Made by a program: the position numbers and the translations under genes. This document shows positions 9,333 through 20,313 of a stretch of DNA of 64,000 nt, piece by piece. Origin of the DNA: Stenotrophomonas sp. BIGb0135. Lineage in GTDB: Bacteria; Pseudomonadota; Gammaproteobacteria; Xanthomonadales; Xanthomonadaceae. The stretch spans positions 1-64,000 of the forward strand of contig NZ_JANUDX010000011.1 of the NCBI RefSeq assembly GCF_024810105.1, in the 5' to 3' direction. How positions within the stretch are numbered: the first letter of the stretch is position 1; each line of letters begins with the position of its first letter. The notes beneath the pieces are model-generated. The model was not told where the DNA came from, did not search any database, and saw only the letters and a list, made by a program, of their open reading frames with translations.

Positions 9333-11154
9333 CCGGGGGCGGCAGCACTGACAGGACTTCCTCGATTGTAGTCAGCCCTGCGGCCACCTTTTCAAGTCCC
9401 GCGCGGCGCAGGGTTCGCACCCCTTCAGCACGCGCAGCCCGGTTGAATGCGGCCAGATCCATGTCCGCGCGGATCAGGCTGCGCAGGCGCGAGCCCAATG
9501 GCAGCAACTCATACAGCCCGACCCGACCCAGGTAACCGGTGCGTCGGCAGTCGATGCAGCCGGCCGGTGCATATGGCGTGGGTGCCTGAGGTAATGCTTC
9601 TTCGGCATCAGAAAGTACCGCCCATTGGGCGGCGCTGAGCGGGCGCGGCACCTTGCAGTGGGGGCACAGGGTGCGCACCAGGCGCTGGGCCAGGACGCCG
9701 TTGAGGGTGGAGGCCAGCAGGTAGTGGGGCACGCCCAGGTCGAGCAGGCGGGTGATCGCCGAGGGGGCGTCGTTGGTATGCAGGGTGGACAGCACCAGGT
9801 GGCCGGTGAGCGAGGCCTGCACCGCCATCTGCGCGGTTTCGAGGTCGCGGATTTCGCCGATCATGATGATGTCCGGGTCCTGCCGCAGCAGGGTGCGCAC
9901 GCCGCTGGCGAAGTCCAGGTCGATGTTGGTCTGCACCTGCATCTGGTTGAATTCCGGGGCGATCATCTCGATCGGGTCTTCCACCGTGCAGACGTTGACG
10001 TCCGGGGTGGCCAGGCGCTTGAGCGTGGAATACAGGGTGGTGGTCTTGCCCGAGCCGGTCGGGCCGGTGACCAGCACGATGCCGTGCGGGCGCTCGACCA
10101 GGGCGGTCCAGCCGGCCGCTTCCTGCGGGCTGAAGCCGAGCTGGTCGATGCTCTTGAACGCCGCATCCGGGTCGAAGATGCGCATCACGCACTTCTCGCC
10201 GAACGCGGTGGGCATGGTGGACAGGCGCATTTCCACTTCGCGGCCCCCCGGCGAGCGGGTCTTGATGCGGCCGTCCTGCGGGCGCCGCCGTTCGGCCAGG
10301 TCCATGCGCCCGAGCACCTTGATCCGGCTGACCACGGCGGTCATCACCGCCGGTGGTACCTCGAACACCTTGTGCAGCACCCCGTCGATGCGGAAGCGCA
10401 TGCGGCCCATGTCGCGGCGCGGCTCCAGGTGGATGTCCGAGGCGCGCTGCTCGTAGGCGTACTGCAGCAGCCAGTCGACGATGTGCACGATGTGCTGGTC
10501 GTCGGCGTTGACGTCGCCGGCGCGGCCCAGTTCGACCAGCTGCTCGAAGCTGGGCAGGGTGCCGTTGGTTTCGCCGCGCACGTCGCCGCGGGCACCGCGC
10601 ACCGAGCGGGTGACCCCGAAGAACTCCATGGTGTAGCGGTGCAGGTCGAGCGGGTTGACCATGGCCAGCTCGATCCGGCGCCGGGTCAGGTGCTGCAGGT
10701 CGCGCAGCCATTCCTGGGCGAGCGGTTCGCTGGTGGCCACCAGCAGGCGTTCGCCATCCACCGCCAGCGGCAGGAAGCGATGGCGGCGCGCGTAGGCATG
10801 GGAGACCAGCGCGGTGACCGAGGCGACGTCGACCCGGGTCGGGTCGATCCGCAGGTAGCGGCTGCCGGTACGTTCGGCCAGCCATTCGGTCAGCCGTTCC
10901 AGGCCCAGCTCGCCGCCGCCGCTGGCGGTCAGCTTGAGGTTGGCCAGCAGGACCAGCGGATGCACTTCGCTGGCGTTGCGCGCGCCCTGGGCGGAAAAAC
11001 GGATCCGTTCCAGGTCGGCATCGGCGACCAGGCCGTCGGCGACCAGCGCGGTGGCGACCTGGTCGAAGCCGAGGCGGCCGGTCGGCAGTGGCACCGGGGC
11101 GGCCACCGCAGGGTCGGGGGCAGGGCCGGAAAGGTCCGGGGGGCGCTGGTCCAT
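9304..11154 (-). CDS. GspE/PilB-family secretion or pilus ATPase, stand-alone
   Basis: A 616-residue hexameric-ATPase-type protein. The N-terminal part (about 25-200) resembles the GspE N-domain. The catalytic core has Walker A GPTGSGKTTTLYS, the Asp box, Walker B-like DPDIIMIGEIRD, and the HLVLSTLHTNDAP His box. A CPHC...CIDC zinc-binding module near the C-terminus is typical of GspE and PilB. These ATPases power assembly of type II secretion pseudopili or type IV pili. No other pilus or secretion gene is in the window, so the partner machine lies elsewhere. The ATG at 11154 has a GAGGA ribosome-binding site and begins the conserved protein; upstream codons are spurious. Confidence 0.88.
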   Translation of the reverse strand: MDQRPPDLSGPAPDPAVAAPVPLPTGRLGFDQVATALVADGLVADADLERIRFSAQGARNASEVHPLVLLANLKLTASGGGELGLERLTEWLAERTGSRYLRIDPTRVDVASVTALVSHAYARRHRFLPLAVDGERLLVATSEPLAQEWLRDLQHLTRRRIELAMVNPLDLHRYTMEFFGVTRSVRGARGDVRGETNGTLPSFEQLVELGRAGDVNADDQHIVHIVDWLLQYAYEQRASDIHLEPRRDMGRMRFRIDGVLHKVFEVPPAVMTAVVSRIKVLGRMDLAERRRPQDGRIKTRSPGGREVEMRLSTMPTAFGEKCVMRIFDPDAAFKSIDQLGFSPQEAAGWTALVERPHGIVLVTGPTGSGKTTTLYSTLKRLATPDVNVCTVEDPIEMIAPEFNQMQVQTNIDLDFASGVRTLLRQDPDIIMIGEIRDLETAQMAVQASLTGHLVLSTLHTNDAPSAITRLLDLGVPHYLLASTLNGVLAQRLVRTLCPHCKVPRPLSAAQWAVLSDAEEALPQAPTPYAPAGCIDCRRTGYLGRVGLYELLPLGSRLRSLIRADMDLAAFNRAARAEGVRTLRRAGLEKVAAGLTTIEEVLSVLPPPDEFRPVPDS

Positions 11155-11232
11155 CCGCCAAAGTCCTCGTAGCGCGCCGGGCGCGCAGTAATGGGGTGGG
11201 GCCGTCCGGGAGGCGGCAACGCAGTCGCTGGC

Positions 11233-11238
11233 TATACT
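11233..11238 (+). promoter_or_regulatory. Probable -10 box of glyQS
   Basis: TATACT lies 33 bases before the glyQ ATG, in the short divergent gap to the ATPase gene. No convincing -35 hexamer is seen at the normal spacing. Confidence 0.4.
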
Positions 11239-11271
11239 AGCGCACCCCTCCTGCAGGCAAGAATCCGCCGC

Positions 11272-12179
<908 letters not shown>

Positions 12180-12183
<4 letters not shown>

Positions 12184-14351
12184 GCACGATGCTGCCGCTG
12201 CTGATCGAACTGGGCACCGAAGAACTGCCGGTGAAGGCGCTGCCGGGCCTGGCCCAGGCCTTCTTCGATGGCATCGTGGACGGCCTGACCAAGCGCGGCA
12301 TCGCGGTCGAGATGGGTGATGCCAAGCCGCTGTCGACCCCGCGCCGCCTGGCCGTGCTGCTGCCCGGCGTGGCCGTCGAACAACCGGAACAGCATTCGGA
12401 AGTGCTGGGCCCCTACGTAAACCTGGCACTTGCAATGCCTCCTGCAACTACGCCCTCTGTCATACAAGGACCTGGCACTGGCAGCACCCACACGACACCG
12501 CCTATTCAGAAGCCGGTGCCGACGCCTGCCTTGCTAGGTTTCATCAGAAAAGTGGGTGTCTCTGACTGGGAGGAGCTACCAAAGGCATCGGACTCCAAGG
12601 GCGAGCGCTTCGTGCACCGGTCCACCACCCCGGGCGCGCGCACCGCGACGCTGCTGCCGGAGATCCTGCGCGAGGCGATCGCGGCGATGCCGATCCCCAA
12701 GCCGATGCGCTGGGGCAGCCATGCCTACGGCTTCGCCCGGCCGGTGCACTGGCTGGTGCTGCTGCACGGCAAGGACATCGTGGAGGCCGAGCTGCTGGGC
12801 CTGACGGCCGACCGCATGAGCCGCGGCCATCGCTTCATGCACGACAAGACCGTGTGGCTGTCCTCGCCGGAAGACTACGTGAGCTCGCTGCAGGCTGCCT
12901 TCGTGCTGGTCGATGCCGACGTGCGCCGCGCGCGCATCGTCGAGCAGGTCAATGCCGAAGCCGCCCGGGCGGGTGGCCAGGCGCGGATTACCGATGACAA
13001 CCTGGAACAGGTGGTCAACCTGGTGGAATGGCCGGCGCCGGTGCTGTGCAGTTTCGAACGCGAGTTCCTGGCGGTGCCGCAGGAAGCGCTGATCGAGACG
13101 ATGGAGATCAACCAGAAGTTCTTCCCGGTGCTGGATGCCGGCGGCAAGCTGACCGAGAAGTTCATCGGCATTGCCAACATCGAATCCAAGGAGGTGGCCG
13201 AGGTGGCCAAGGGCTACGAGCGGGTGATCCGTCCGCGTTTCTCCGATGCCAAGTTCTTCTTCGACGAAGACCTCAAGCAGGGCCTGGACGCGATGGGCGA
13301 CGGCCTGAAGACCGTCACCTACCAGGCCAAGCTGGGCAGCGTGGCCGACAAGGTGGCCCGCGTGGTGGCGCTGGCCGAGGCGATCGCGCCGCAGGTGGGC
13401 GCCGATCCGGTGCTCGCCCGGCGCGCCGCGGTGCTGGCCAAGAACGACCTGCAGTCGCGCATGGTCAACGAGTTCCCGGAGCTGCAGGGCATCGCCGGCC
13501 GCCACTACGCGCTGACCGGTGGTGAATCGCCCGAGGTGGCGCTGGCCATCGACGAGGCCTACCAGCCGCGCTTCGGCGGCGACGACATCGCGCTGTCGGT
13601 GCTGGGCAAGGTGCTGGCCATCGCCGAGCGCCTGGACACGCTGGCCGGCGGCTTTGCCGCGGGCCTGAAGCCGACCGGCAACAAGGACCCGTTCGCGCTG
13701 CGCCGCAATGCGCTGGGCCTGGCGCGGACGATCATCGAGAGCGGGTTCGACCTGGACCTGCGCGCGCTGATCGGTACCGCCATTGCCGGGCTGCCGGTGG
13801 GCGTGCAGCCCAGTGCCGAGCGCAAGACCGAGGCGCTGCCGCAGGAGCTGTACGACTTCATCCTCGACCGCCTGCGCGGCTACTACGCCGACAAGGGCGT
13901 GCCGGCCACGCATTTCAACGCGGTGGCCGAACTGAAGCCGGCCTCGCTGTACGACGTCGACCGCCGCATCGATGCCATCGGCATCTTCGCGGCGTTGCCG
14001 GAGGCCGGGGCGCTGGCCGCCGCCAACAAGCGCATCCGCAACATCCTGCGCAAGGTCGAGGGCGACATCCCGGGCATGGTCGATCCGGCGCTGTTGGCCG
14101 AGCCGGCCGAGAGCGAGCTGGCCGAAGCGGTGGAAGCGGCCATCGACGACAGCAACGCCAGCCTGCACCAGAAGGACTATGTGAGCGTGTTGAACCGGCT
14201 GGCGCGCCTGCGCCCGCAGGTGGATGCGTTCTTCGATGCGGTGATGGTCAACGCCGAGGATCCCGCGCTGCGCGGCAATCGCCTGGCCCTGCTCAAGCGC
14301 CTGGGCGACCGCCTGGGCAGCGTGGCGGCGATCGAGCATCTGTCCAGCTGA
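12180..14351 (+). CDS. glyS: Glycine--tRNA ligase, beta subunit, with an unusual insertion
   Basis: A 723-residue beta subunit that helps bind and position tRNA-Gly. The start ([20 protein letters not shown]), the core ([22 protein letters not shown] in two parts) and the C-terminal anticodon-binding region are normal. After LGPYVNLAL the usual short loop is replaced by a Pro/Thr-rich stretch, [15 protein letters not shown] onward. This adds roughly 29 residues before PTPALLGF rejoins the family (about residues 85-115). Bases 12421-12600 hold 104 G+C of 180 by hand count (58 percent), well below the neighbours, and codon choice differs (cta, aga). The frame is intact, so the gene is probably functional. 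Confidence 0.95.
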
Positions 14352-14386
14352 GGTGGCCGGGGCATCCATTGCCCCGCGGAACCTCC

Positions 14387-14427
14387 GAAGGCGCGACTGG
14401 CCAACGCCGCTCGCGCCTTCTGTTTTT
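14387..14427 (+). terminator. Terminator after glyS
   Basis: GAAGGCGCGA pairs with TCGCGCCTTC across a 14-base loop, followed by TGTTTTT. It lies about 35 bases after the glyS stop codon. Confidence 0.8.
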
Positions 14428-14628
14428 CCGGCGTTCCCCGCATCGTGGGGCCGCGTGGCGAGGGGCGGGCGAACCGTTGCGGACGGTTCTGTCCGACCGC
14501 CTGCCGACATCGATCAGGCAGTTAACGTCACACGCCGTCTTCTGGCCGATTTTAACGGGTCCTTCACTGCCGTTCTGAAACAGCCACGCCGATTTCGCAT
14601 GCTTGCGATGGCCCGTTATGCTGTGTCC

Positions 14629-16413
14629 ATGCAGCCAAAGAATTACGCCCTTCCCCTGATGTTCCTGTCGCTGGCCACCGCTTCGGTGGCACACGCCCGC
14701 GGAACGATCGACAAGGTGGACATCAACGGACTGGACAAGGGCGACGACGCCGAGATGATCGAGAACATCGAGGTCTCGCTGTCGCTGTATGACACCATCG
14801 GCAAGCCGCAGGGCGAATCGCGGCTGGAATACCTGTTGTCCCAGGCCGAGCGCCAGACCCGCGAGGCGCTGGAGCCATTCGGCTATTACAACCCGGTGAT
14901 CAAGGTCGAGAGCCCGCGCGAGGGCGAGAACCTGCGCGTGGTGATCCACGTGGAAAAGGGGCCGCCGACCCTGGTGCGGCGCGAGAACATCGACATCACC
15001 GGCCCGGCGCAGAACGATCAATACCTGCAGGAAGACCTGGAGAAGTTCAAGCCGCGCAAGGGCCAACGCTTCGAGCATACCCAGTACGAAGCCAGCAAGA
15101 TCACCGTGACCCGGCGCCTGGCCGAGCGCGGCTATTTCGACGCCGACTACACCCAGCGCCAGGTGCAGATCACCCGCGCCGAGAACGCCGCGGACATCGA
15201 CCTGACCTGGGACAGCGGCCGCCGCTACAACATGGGCGATATCCGCTTCCACCAGGACTATTTCGTCGATACGTTGTTCGATCCGCTGGTGTACTGGGAC
15301 AAGGGCAGCTATTTCCACGAAGGCAAGCTGGACCGGTTGCGCGAGTCGCTGACCAAGCTGGACTACTTCAGCGTGATCGACATCCAGCCGCGCCCGGACC
15401 AGGCCGACGACAATGGCGACGTGCCGGTGGACGTCAACCTGACCCGCGCCAAGCGCACCATCTACACCGCGGGCCTGAGCTACGGCAGCGAGAGCGGCGC
15501 CGGTGTGCGCGGCGGCCTGGAGCGGCGGTTCCTCAACAGCCGCGGCCACAAGATGAACACCCAGCTGGACTATGCGCAGAAGCGCAAGAGCCTGGTGACC
15601 AGCTACCGCATTCCCGCGTTCGCCTGGCTGGACGGCTGGTATGCGTTCACCGCCAGTGCGTATGACGAGCAGACCGATTACATCGACCTGCGCAACTTCA
15701 AGCTGTCGGCCAGCCGCAGCGGCGAAATCAACGAACACTGGACCGCGATCGCGTCGATCAACGCACTGCGCGAGCGCTGGCGCTATGCCTCGGGCACCGA
15801 GTTCACCGACGCGGTCTACAACACCTCCACGCTGGTGTACCCGCAACTGGTGGCCGACTACGTCAACGTGGACGACGACCTGTTCCCGCGTAGAGGCGTG
15901 AGCGGCAGCGCCACGCTGCGCGGCGGCGTGGAGGGGGCGGGCTCGGACACCAGCTTCGTGCAGGCCAACATGGTGCTGCGCTGGTACGTGCCGATCGGCG
16001 ACAGCGACCGCCTGATCCTGCGTGGCGAAGGCGGCACGACGTGGACCAGCGACCTGGTGGCGATGCCGCCGAGCCTGCGCTTCTTCGCCGGTGGCGATCG
16101 CAGCATCCGCGGCTATGCCTACCGCGAAGTCGGCCCACGCACACCCGCACCGGACAAATACGCGCTGGGCGCGAAAAACCTGGTGATCGGCTCGGCCGAG
16201 TACGAGCATTATTTCAAGGGCGGGCCGTGGGGTGCGGCGGTGTTCGTCGATACCGGCAGCGCGTTCGACAACACCATCGACCTGCACACCGGCGTGGGCT
16301 TCGGCGTGCGCTGGAAATCGCCGGTGGGTCCGGTGCGCGTGGACATCGCGCATGGCTTGAATGACCCCGATTCGCAGTTCCAGCTGTACCTGAACATCGG
16401 AGCGGACCTGTGA
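14629..16413 (+). CDS. tamA: Outer-membrane assembly factor TamA (Omp85 family)
   Basis: A 594-residue Omp85-family protein. A signal peptide (residues about 1-23, ending SVAHA) is followed by three POTRA-like domains (to about residue 280). The 16-strand barrel carries the family's loop-6 motif in GGDRSIRGYAYREVGP and the C-terminal sequence GPVRVDIAHGLN. With TamB it helps build or lipid-supply the outer membrane. The ATG at 14629 gives the best signal peptide, but none of the nearby ATGs (14599, 14608, 14629) has a good ribosome-binding site. The tamB GTG overlaps the stop codon. Confidence 0.93.
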   Translation: MQPKNYALPLMFLSLATASVAHARGTIDKVDINGLDKGDDAEMIENIEVSLSLYDTIGKPQGESRLEYLLSQAERQTREALEPFGYYNPVIKVESPREGENLRVVIHVEKGPPTLVRRENIDITGPAQNDQYLQEDLEKFKPRKGQRFEHTQYEASKITVTRRLAERGYFDADYTQRQVQITRAENAADIDLTWDSGRRYNMGDIRFHQDYFVDTLFDPLVYWDKGSYFHEGKLDRLRESLTKLDYFSVIDIQPRPDQADDNGDVPVDVNLTRAKRTIYTAGLSYGSESGAGVRGGLERRFLNSRGHKMNTQLDYAQKRKSLVTSYRIPAFAWLDGWYAFTASAYDEQTDYIDLRNFKLSASRSGEINEHWTAIASINALRERWRYASGTEFTDAVYNTSTLVYPQLVADYVNVDDDLFPRRGVSGSATLRGGVEGAGSDTSFVQANMVLRWYVPIGDSDRLILRGEGGTTWTSDLVAMPPSLRFFAGGDRSIRGYAYREVGPRTPAPDKYALGAKNLVIGSAEYEHYFKGGPWGAAVFVDTGSAFDNTIDLHTGVGFGVRWKSPVGPVRVDIAHGLNDPDSQFQLYLNIGADL

Positions 16414-19400
16414 GCACGCCGACGCCTCCCGCCACCCCGACACCGCCGCATCGCGTGCGTTTCTACCGCAAGCGCCGCTTCTGGGCGTGGTCCGGGTTCA
16501 CCGTGCTGGGCCTGGTGCTGCTGGCGCTGCTGCTGCTGTACTGGCTGCTGCAGACGGTGGCCGGCCGCGACGTGCTGCTGGCCCAGGTGGTGGCGCGGTT
16601 GCCGGTCGGTGCGACGCTGACCTGGAGCAAGGTCGACGGCCCGGTGGCCGGGCCGCTGGTGCTGCACGACCTGGACTTCCGTTACGACGACATCCACTTC
16701 ACCGCCGAGCGCGCCTACCTGGATCCGGACATCCGGCCGCTGCTCGGGCGCAAGCTGCAACTGGATGCGCTGCAGCTCAAGAACGCCACCTTGAACCTGG
16801 CCAAGAGCGATGAGCCGTTCGAACTGCCGTCGTGGCCGGAGTCGCTGCCGCAGATCGAAATGCCACTGGCGATCCAGGCCGACACCATCGTCATCGATGG
16901 CTTCCGCATCACCCAGGCCCAGCAGCCGCTGATCGACATCGCCAAGGTGCGCGGCGGGGTGGAGATCGCCAACGGCGAGTTCCGCGCGAGCCAGCTCAAG
17001 GTCGACAGCGACATGGGCGATTTCCGCGTGGACGGGCGTTACCTGCCGCGCAGCGATTACGACACCGACATCACCATCGGCGCGCTGCTGCCGGCCCCGC
17101 GCGGGCGCACCCCGGCGCGGCTGGGCCTGGTCGCACGCGGCGACCTGGGCCATATGGAAGTGGCGATTGCCGGCCATGCACCGGCGCCGCTGCAGGCCAG
17201 CCTGGTGTTCGACGGCCGCACCGACCCGGTGTGGAAGGCCGGCGCACGCAGCAGGGAACTGGATCTGGCACTGCTGGTGCCGGGCATGGACGCGACCACC
17301 CGTACGCCGATGGCGCTGGATGTGCAGGCCGACGGCAAGGGCGGCCAGGCCAACCTGCAAGGCAGCTTCAAGCAGGGCGACATCGCGGTGGAACTGGCCC
17401 CGTCCAAGGTCGGCCTGGCCGACCAGGTACTGACCGTGGCACCGCTGCAGATCAAGGCGTTTGGTGGGCAGGCGCGGTTGCAGGGCAAGGCCGATTTCAC
17501 CGACAAGGAGAACGCCAGCCTGCGCTTCTCGGTGGTGGCCAACGACCTCACCTTCGTGCCGGCGCCCGACACCACCACCGCCGGCGCTGCCGCACCGGTG
17601 CCGGTGACGCTGAAGGAGGCCCGGCTGGGGTTGGCGGGCACGCTGAAGAACTGGGCGGCCGTGGGCAAGGCCTCGGTCGAGCGCGAGAAGCAGAGCGCCG
17701 ACCTGCAGTTCGACGTGCGCGGCAATGACCAGGCCGCCGCGATCAAGCAGTTGCTGGCCAGCACCCCGGGCGGGTCGCTGGATGTGACCGGCCAGGTGGC
17801 CTGGGCACCGCAGCTGGATTGGGATGTGGCGGTCAAGCTGGCCGCGTTCGACCCGGGCTATTTCGTCCCGGGCTGGGACGGCAAGCTGTCCGGCGCGCTG
17901 GCCTCCAAGGGCCGGCAGTTGCCGGCACCGGTGGGCAGCCCGGCGGGCACCGCCGGCAGCTACGAGGCGACCGTCGACGTACCCGGGATCAAGGGCACGC
18001 TGCGCAAGCGCGCGGTGGATGCACAGGGCCGGTTCGCGTTGCGCGGCGAACAGGGCGAGGGCAACGTGAAGCTGGCGGTGGGCAACAGCCGCCTGACCGC
18101 GAAGGGCTCGGTCGGTGACCGGCTCGATATCGATGCACAGCTCGACCCGGTGCAGCTGGACGACCTGCTGCCCGGCAGCAGCGGCAGCCTGCGCGGCCAC
18201 GTGCTGGTGAAGGGACCGCGGACCGCGCCGGACATCACCGCCGACCTGGTCGGCAATGGCCTGCGCTGGGACGACTGGAGCGCCGAGGCGATCAGCATCA
18301 AGGGCCGCCTGCCGTGGCAGGGCGACAGCGGCACGCTGGCGGTGCAGGGCAGCAAGGTGCAGGTGGGCATGCTGCTGGACAGCGTGAACGTGGACGCGCG
18401 CGGCAGTGTGTCCAACCTGCGGCTGGATGCGCAGACGAAGAACGAGCTGGGCGCGGTGGCGTTGAGTGGCAGCGTGCGCCAGCAGGGCCAGGCGTGGCGT
18501 GGCGAGCTGGGCGCGCTGCGCATCGCACCGGTCAAGGGCGATGCGTGGAGCCTGCGCGCGCCGGCGACCTTCAGCATGCAGGGCAGCAACGTCACCCTCA
18601 GCGACGCCTGCCTGGGCGCGGCCACCGGCGGTGCGCTGTGCGCCAGTGCCAACTGGCCGCGCGAGGGCCTGCTGGTCCGCGGCGATGCGCTGCCGCTGGC
18701 GCTGGTGCAGCCGTGGCTGCCACCGCAATCCGGCCGCCGCATGTACCTGCGCGGCGAGCTGACCCTGGATGGGCGCATCCGCCCGCGCGGCAACGCGTGG
18801 GAAGGCAGCGCCAAGATCGCCTCGGCCGAAGGCGGGATCCGGCTGGGCGACAACGCCCGCGGTGAACTGGTGCGCTACGACCACTTCTCGGTGGACGTGG
18901 AGATGACCCAGTCGCAGATCAACGGCAAGCTCGGCGTCGGCTTCCAGGGCGACGGCTTCGTGGATGCCAAGGTGCAGACCGGCTGGGACGCCAACGCGCC
19001 GCTGACCGGCGAGCTGTACATGAACATCGCGCGGCTGTACTGGCTTGAGCTGTTCTCACCGGACATCGTGCGCCCGACCGGGCTGATCGAAGGCCACGTC
19101 AGCCTGCGCGGCACGCGCGGTACGCCGTCGCTGGGTGGCGAGGCCACGCTGAGCAAGTTCAAGGGCGAGTTCCCGGCGCTGGGCCTGACCTTCGATGAGG
19201 GCAAGGGCAGCTTCACCGCGCAGCCGGATGGCTCGGCCAAGATCACCGCGCAGGCCAATTCGGGGAAGGGCACGCTGTTCGTGGATGGCGGGCTGTCGTG
19301 GTTCGGCGATGCCCAGCCGCTGCAGCTGCACATCCATGGCGAGAACGTGCTGCTGGCCAATACCAGCGAGCTGCGCGTGATCGCCAACCCCAACCTCGAC

Positions 19401-20252
19401 TTCACCCTGGCCGGCACCGCGATGCAGTTGCGCGGCAGCGTGCACGTGCCCGAGGCCGACCTCGACCTGGAGCGGCTGGATCGCGGCACCTCGGTGTCCG
19501 AAGACGTGGTGGTGCTGGACCCGGTGGACCCGGAAGAGACCCCGACCTCGCCGCTGGACATGGACCTGACCGTGAGCCTGGGCGACAAGGTCAAGATGAG
19601 CGGGTTCGGCCTGAAGGGCGCACTGGGCGGCAAGATGCAGGTGTGGTCGCGGCCGGGCCGTGAGATGACCGCCAACGGCGGGCTGGAAGTGAGCGGGCGC
19701 TACAAGGCCTACGGCCAGGACCTGACCATCACCCGCGGCAACCTCAACTGGAACTACAACGCGGTCTCCGACCCACGCATCAACATCCGCGCCGAACGCA
19801 CCATCGGTGATGTCGTGGCCGGTATCGATGTGACCGGTCGCGCGCAGTCGCCGCGCGTGGACGTGTGGTCCACCCCGGCGATGTCGCAGTCCGAAGCGCT
19901 GGCCTACCTGGTGCTGGGCCGCAGCCTGACCGGCGCCAGCAGCGACCAGGCCCAGCAGGTCAACGCGGCCTCGGCGGCGCTGTCGGCCGGCAGCGGCCTG
20001 CTGGCGTCGCAGCTGGGCGCCAAGCTGGGCCTGGACGATGCCGGGGTGAGCCAGTCGCGCGCGCTGGGCGGATCGGTGATCGGCGTGGGCAAGTACATCT
20101 CGCCCAAGCTGTACGTCGGTTACGGCGTTTCGCTGGTCGGCAGCGGCTCGGTGCTGACGTTGAAGTACCTGCTGCGCCGCGGCTTCGATATCGAAGTGGA
20201 ATCGAGCACGGTGGAAAACCGCGGGTCGTTGAACTGGCGGCGCGAGAAGTAA
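16410..20252 (+). CDS. tamB: Translocation and assembly module protein TamB
   Basis: A 1280-residue AsmA/TamB-family protein. A cytoplasmic start (Pro/Thr-rich, then RFYRKRRFWAW) leads into one transmembrane helix (residues about 28-47). A long periplasmic beta-rich region follows, expected to form the hydrophobic groove that carries lipid between the membranes. The C-terminal TamB (DUF490) domain ends in the typical SEALAYLVLGRSL and YISPKLYVGYGVSLVG segments. It starts with GTG inside the tamA stop (GTGA), so both subunits are coupled. Confidence 0.94.
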   Translation: MSTPTPPATPTPPHRVRFYRKRRFWAWSGFTVLGLVLLALLLLYWLLQTVAGRDVLLAQVVARLPVGATLTWSKVDGPVAGPLVLHDLDFRYDDIHFTAERAYLDPDIRPLLGRKLQLDALQLKNATLNLAKSDEPFELPSWPESLPQIEMPLAIQADTIVIDGFRITQAQQPLIDIAKVRGGVEIANGEFRASQLKVDSDMGDFRVDGRYLPRSDYDTDITIGALLPAPRGRTPARLGLVARGDLGHMEVAIAGHAPAPLQASLVFDGRTDPVWKAGARSRELDLALLVPGMDATTRTPMALDVQADGKGGQANLQGSFKQGDIAVELAPSKVGLADQVLTVAPLQIKAFGGQARLQGKADFTDKENASLRFSVVANDLTFVPAPDTTTAGAAAPVPVTLKEARLGLAGTLKNWAAVGKASVEREKQSADLQFDVRGNDQAAAIKQLLASTPGGSLDVTGQVAWAPQLDWDVAVKLAAFDPGYFVPGWDGKLSGALASKGRQLPAPVGSPAGTAGSYEATVDVPGIKGTLRKRAVDAQGRFALRGEQGEGNVKLAVGNSRLTAKGSVGDRLDIDAQLDPVQLDDLLPGSSGSLRGHVLVKGPRTAPDITADLVGNGLRWDDWSAEAISIKGRLPWQGDSGTLAVQGSKVQVGMLLDSVNVDARGSVSNLRLDAQTKNELGAVALSGSVRQQGQAWRGELGALRIAPVKGDAWSLRAPATFSMQGSNVTLSDACLGAATGGALCASANWPREGLLVRGDALPLALVQPWLPPQSGRRMYLRGELTLDGRIRPRGNAWEGSAKIASAEGGIRLGDNARGELVRYDHFSVDVEMTQSQINGKLGVGFQGDGFVDAKVQTGWDANAPLTGELYMNIARLYWLELFSPDIVRPTGLIEGHVSLRGTRGTPSLGGEATLSKFKGEFPALGLTFDEGKGSFTAQPDGSAKITAQANSGKGTLFVDGGLSWFGDAQPLQLHIHGENVLLANTSELRVIANPNLDFTLAGTAMQLRGSVHVPEADLDLERLDRGTSVSEDVVVLDPVDPEETPTSPLDMDLTVSLGDKVKMSGFGLKGALGGKMQVWSRPGREMTANGGLEVSGRYKAYGQDLTITRGNLNWNYNAVSDPRINIRAERTIGDVVAGIDVTGRAQSPRVDVWSTPAMSQSEALAYLVLGRSLTGASSDQAQQVNAASAALSAGSGLLASQLGAKLGLDDAGVSQSRALGGSVIGVGKYISPKLYVGYGVSLVGSGSVLTLKYLLRRGFDIEVESSTVENRGSLNWRREK

Positions 20253-20287
20253 GGGGCGACGGCGCACCTGCGTCGGCGCGTCATCGG

Positions 20288-20313
20288 CGGCTCACGACCG
20301 CGGGTCGTGAGCC
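20288..20313. repeat. Palindrome over the 3' end of the J-domain gene
   Basis: GGCTCACGACC-GCG-GGTCGTGAGCC is a perfect 11-bp inverted repeat covering the stop codon of the minus-strand J-domain gene in the short convergent gap after tamB. It resembles the CACGACC...GGTCGTG REP palindromes at 27259-27287, so it may be a REP or act as a bidirectional 3' hairpin. Confidence 0.5.

Noticed and set aside
12421..12600. Intein or mobile element in glyS
   Set aside because: The extra segment is only about 29 residues and has no splicing or transposase motifs or flanking duplications.
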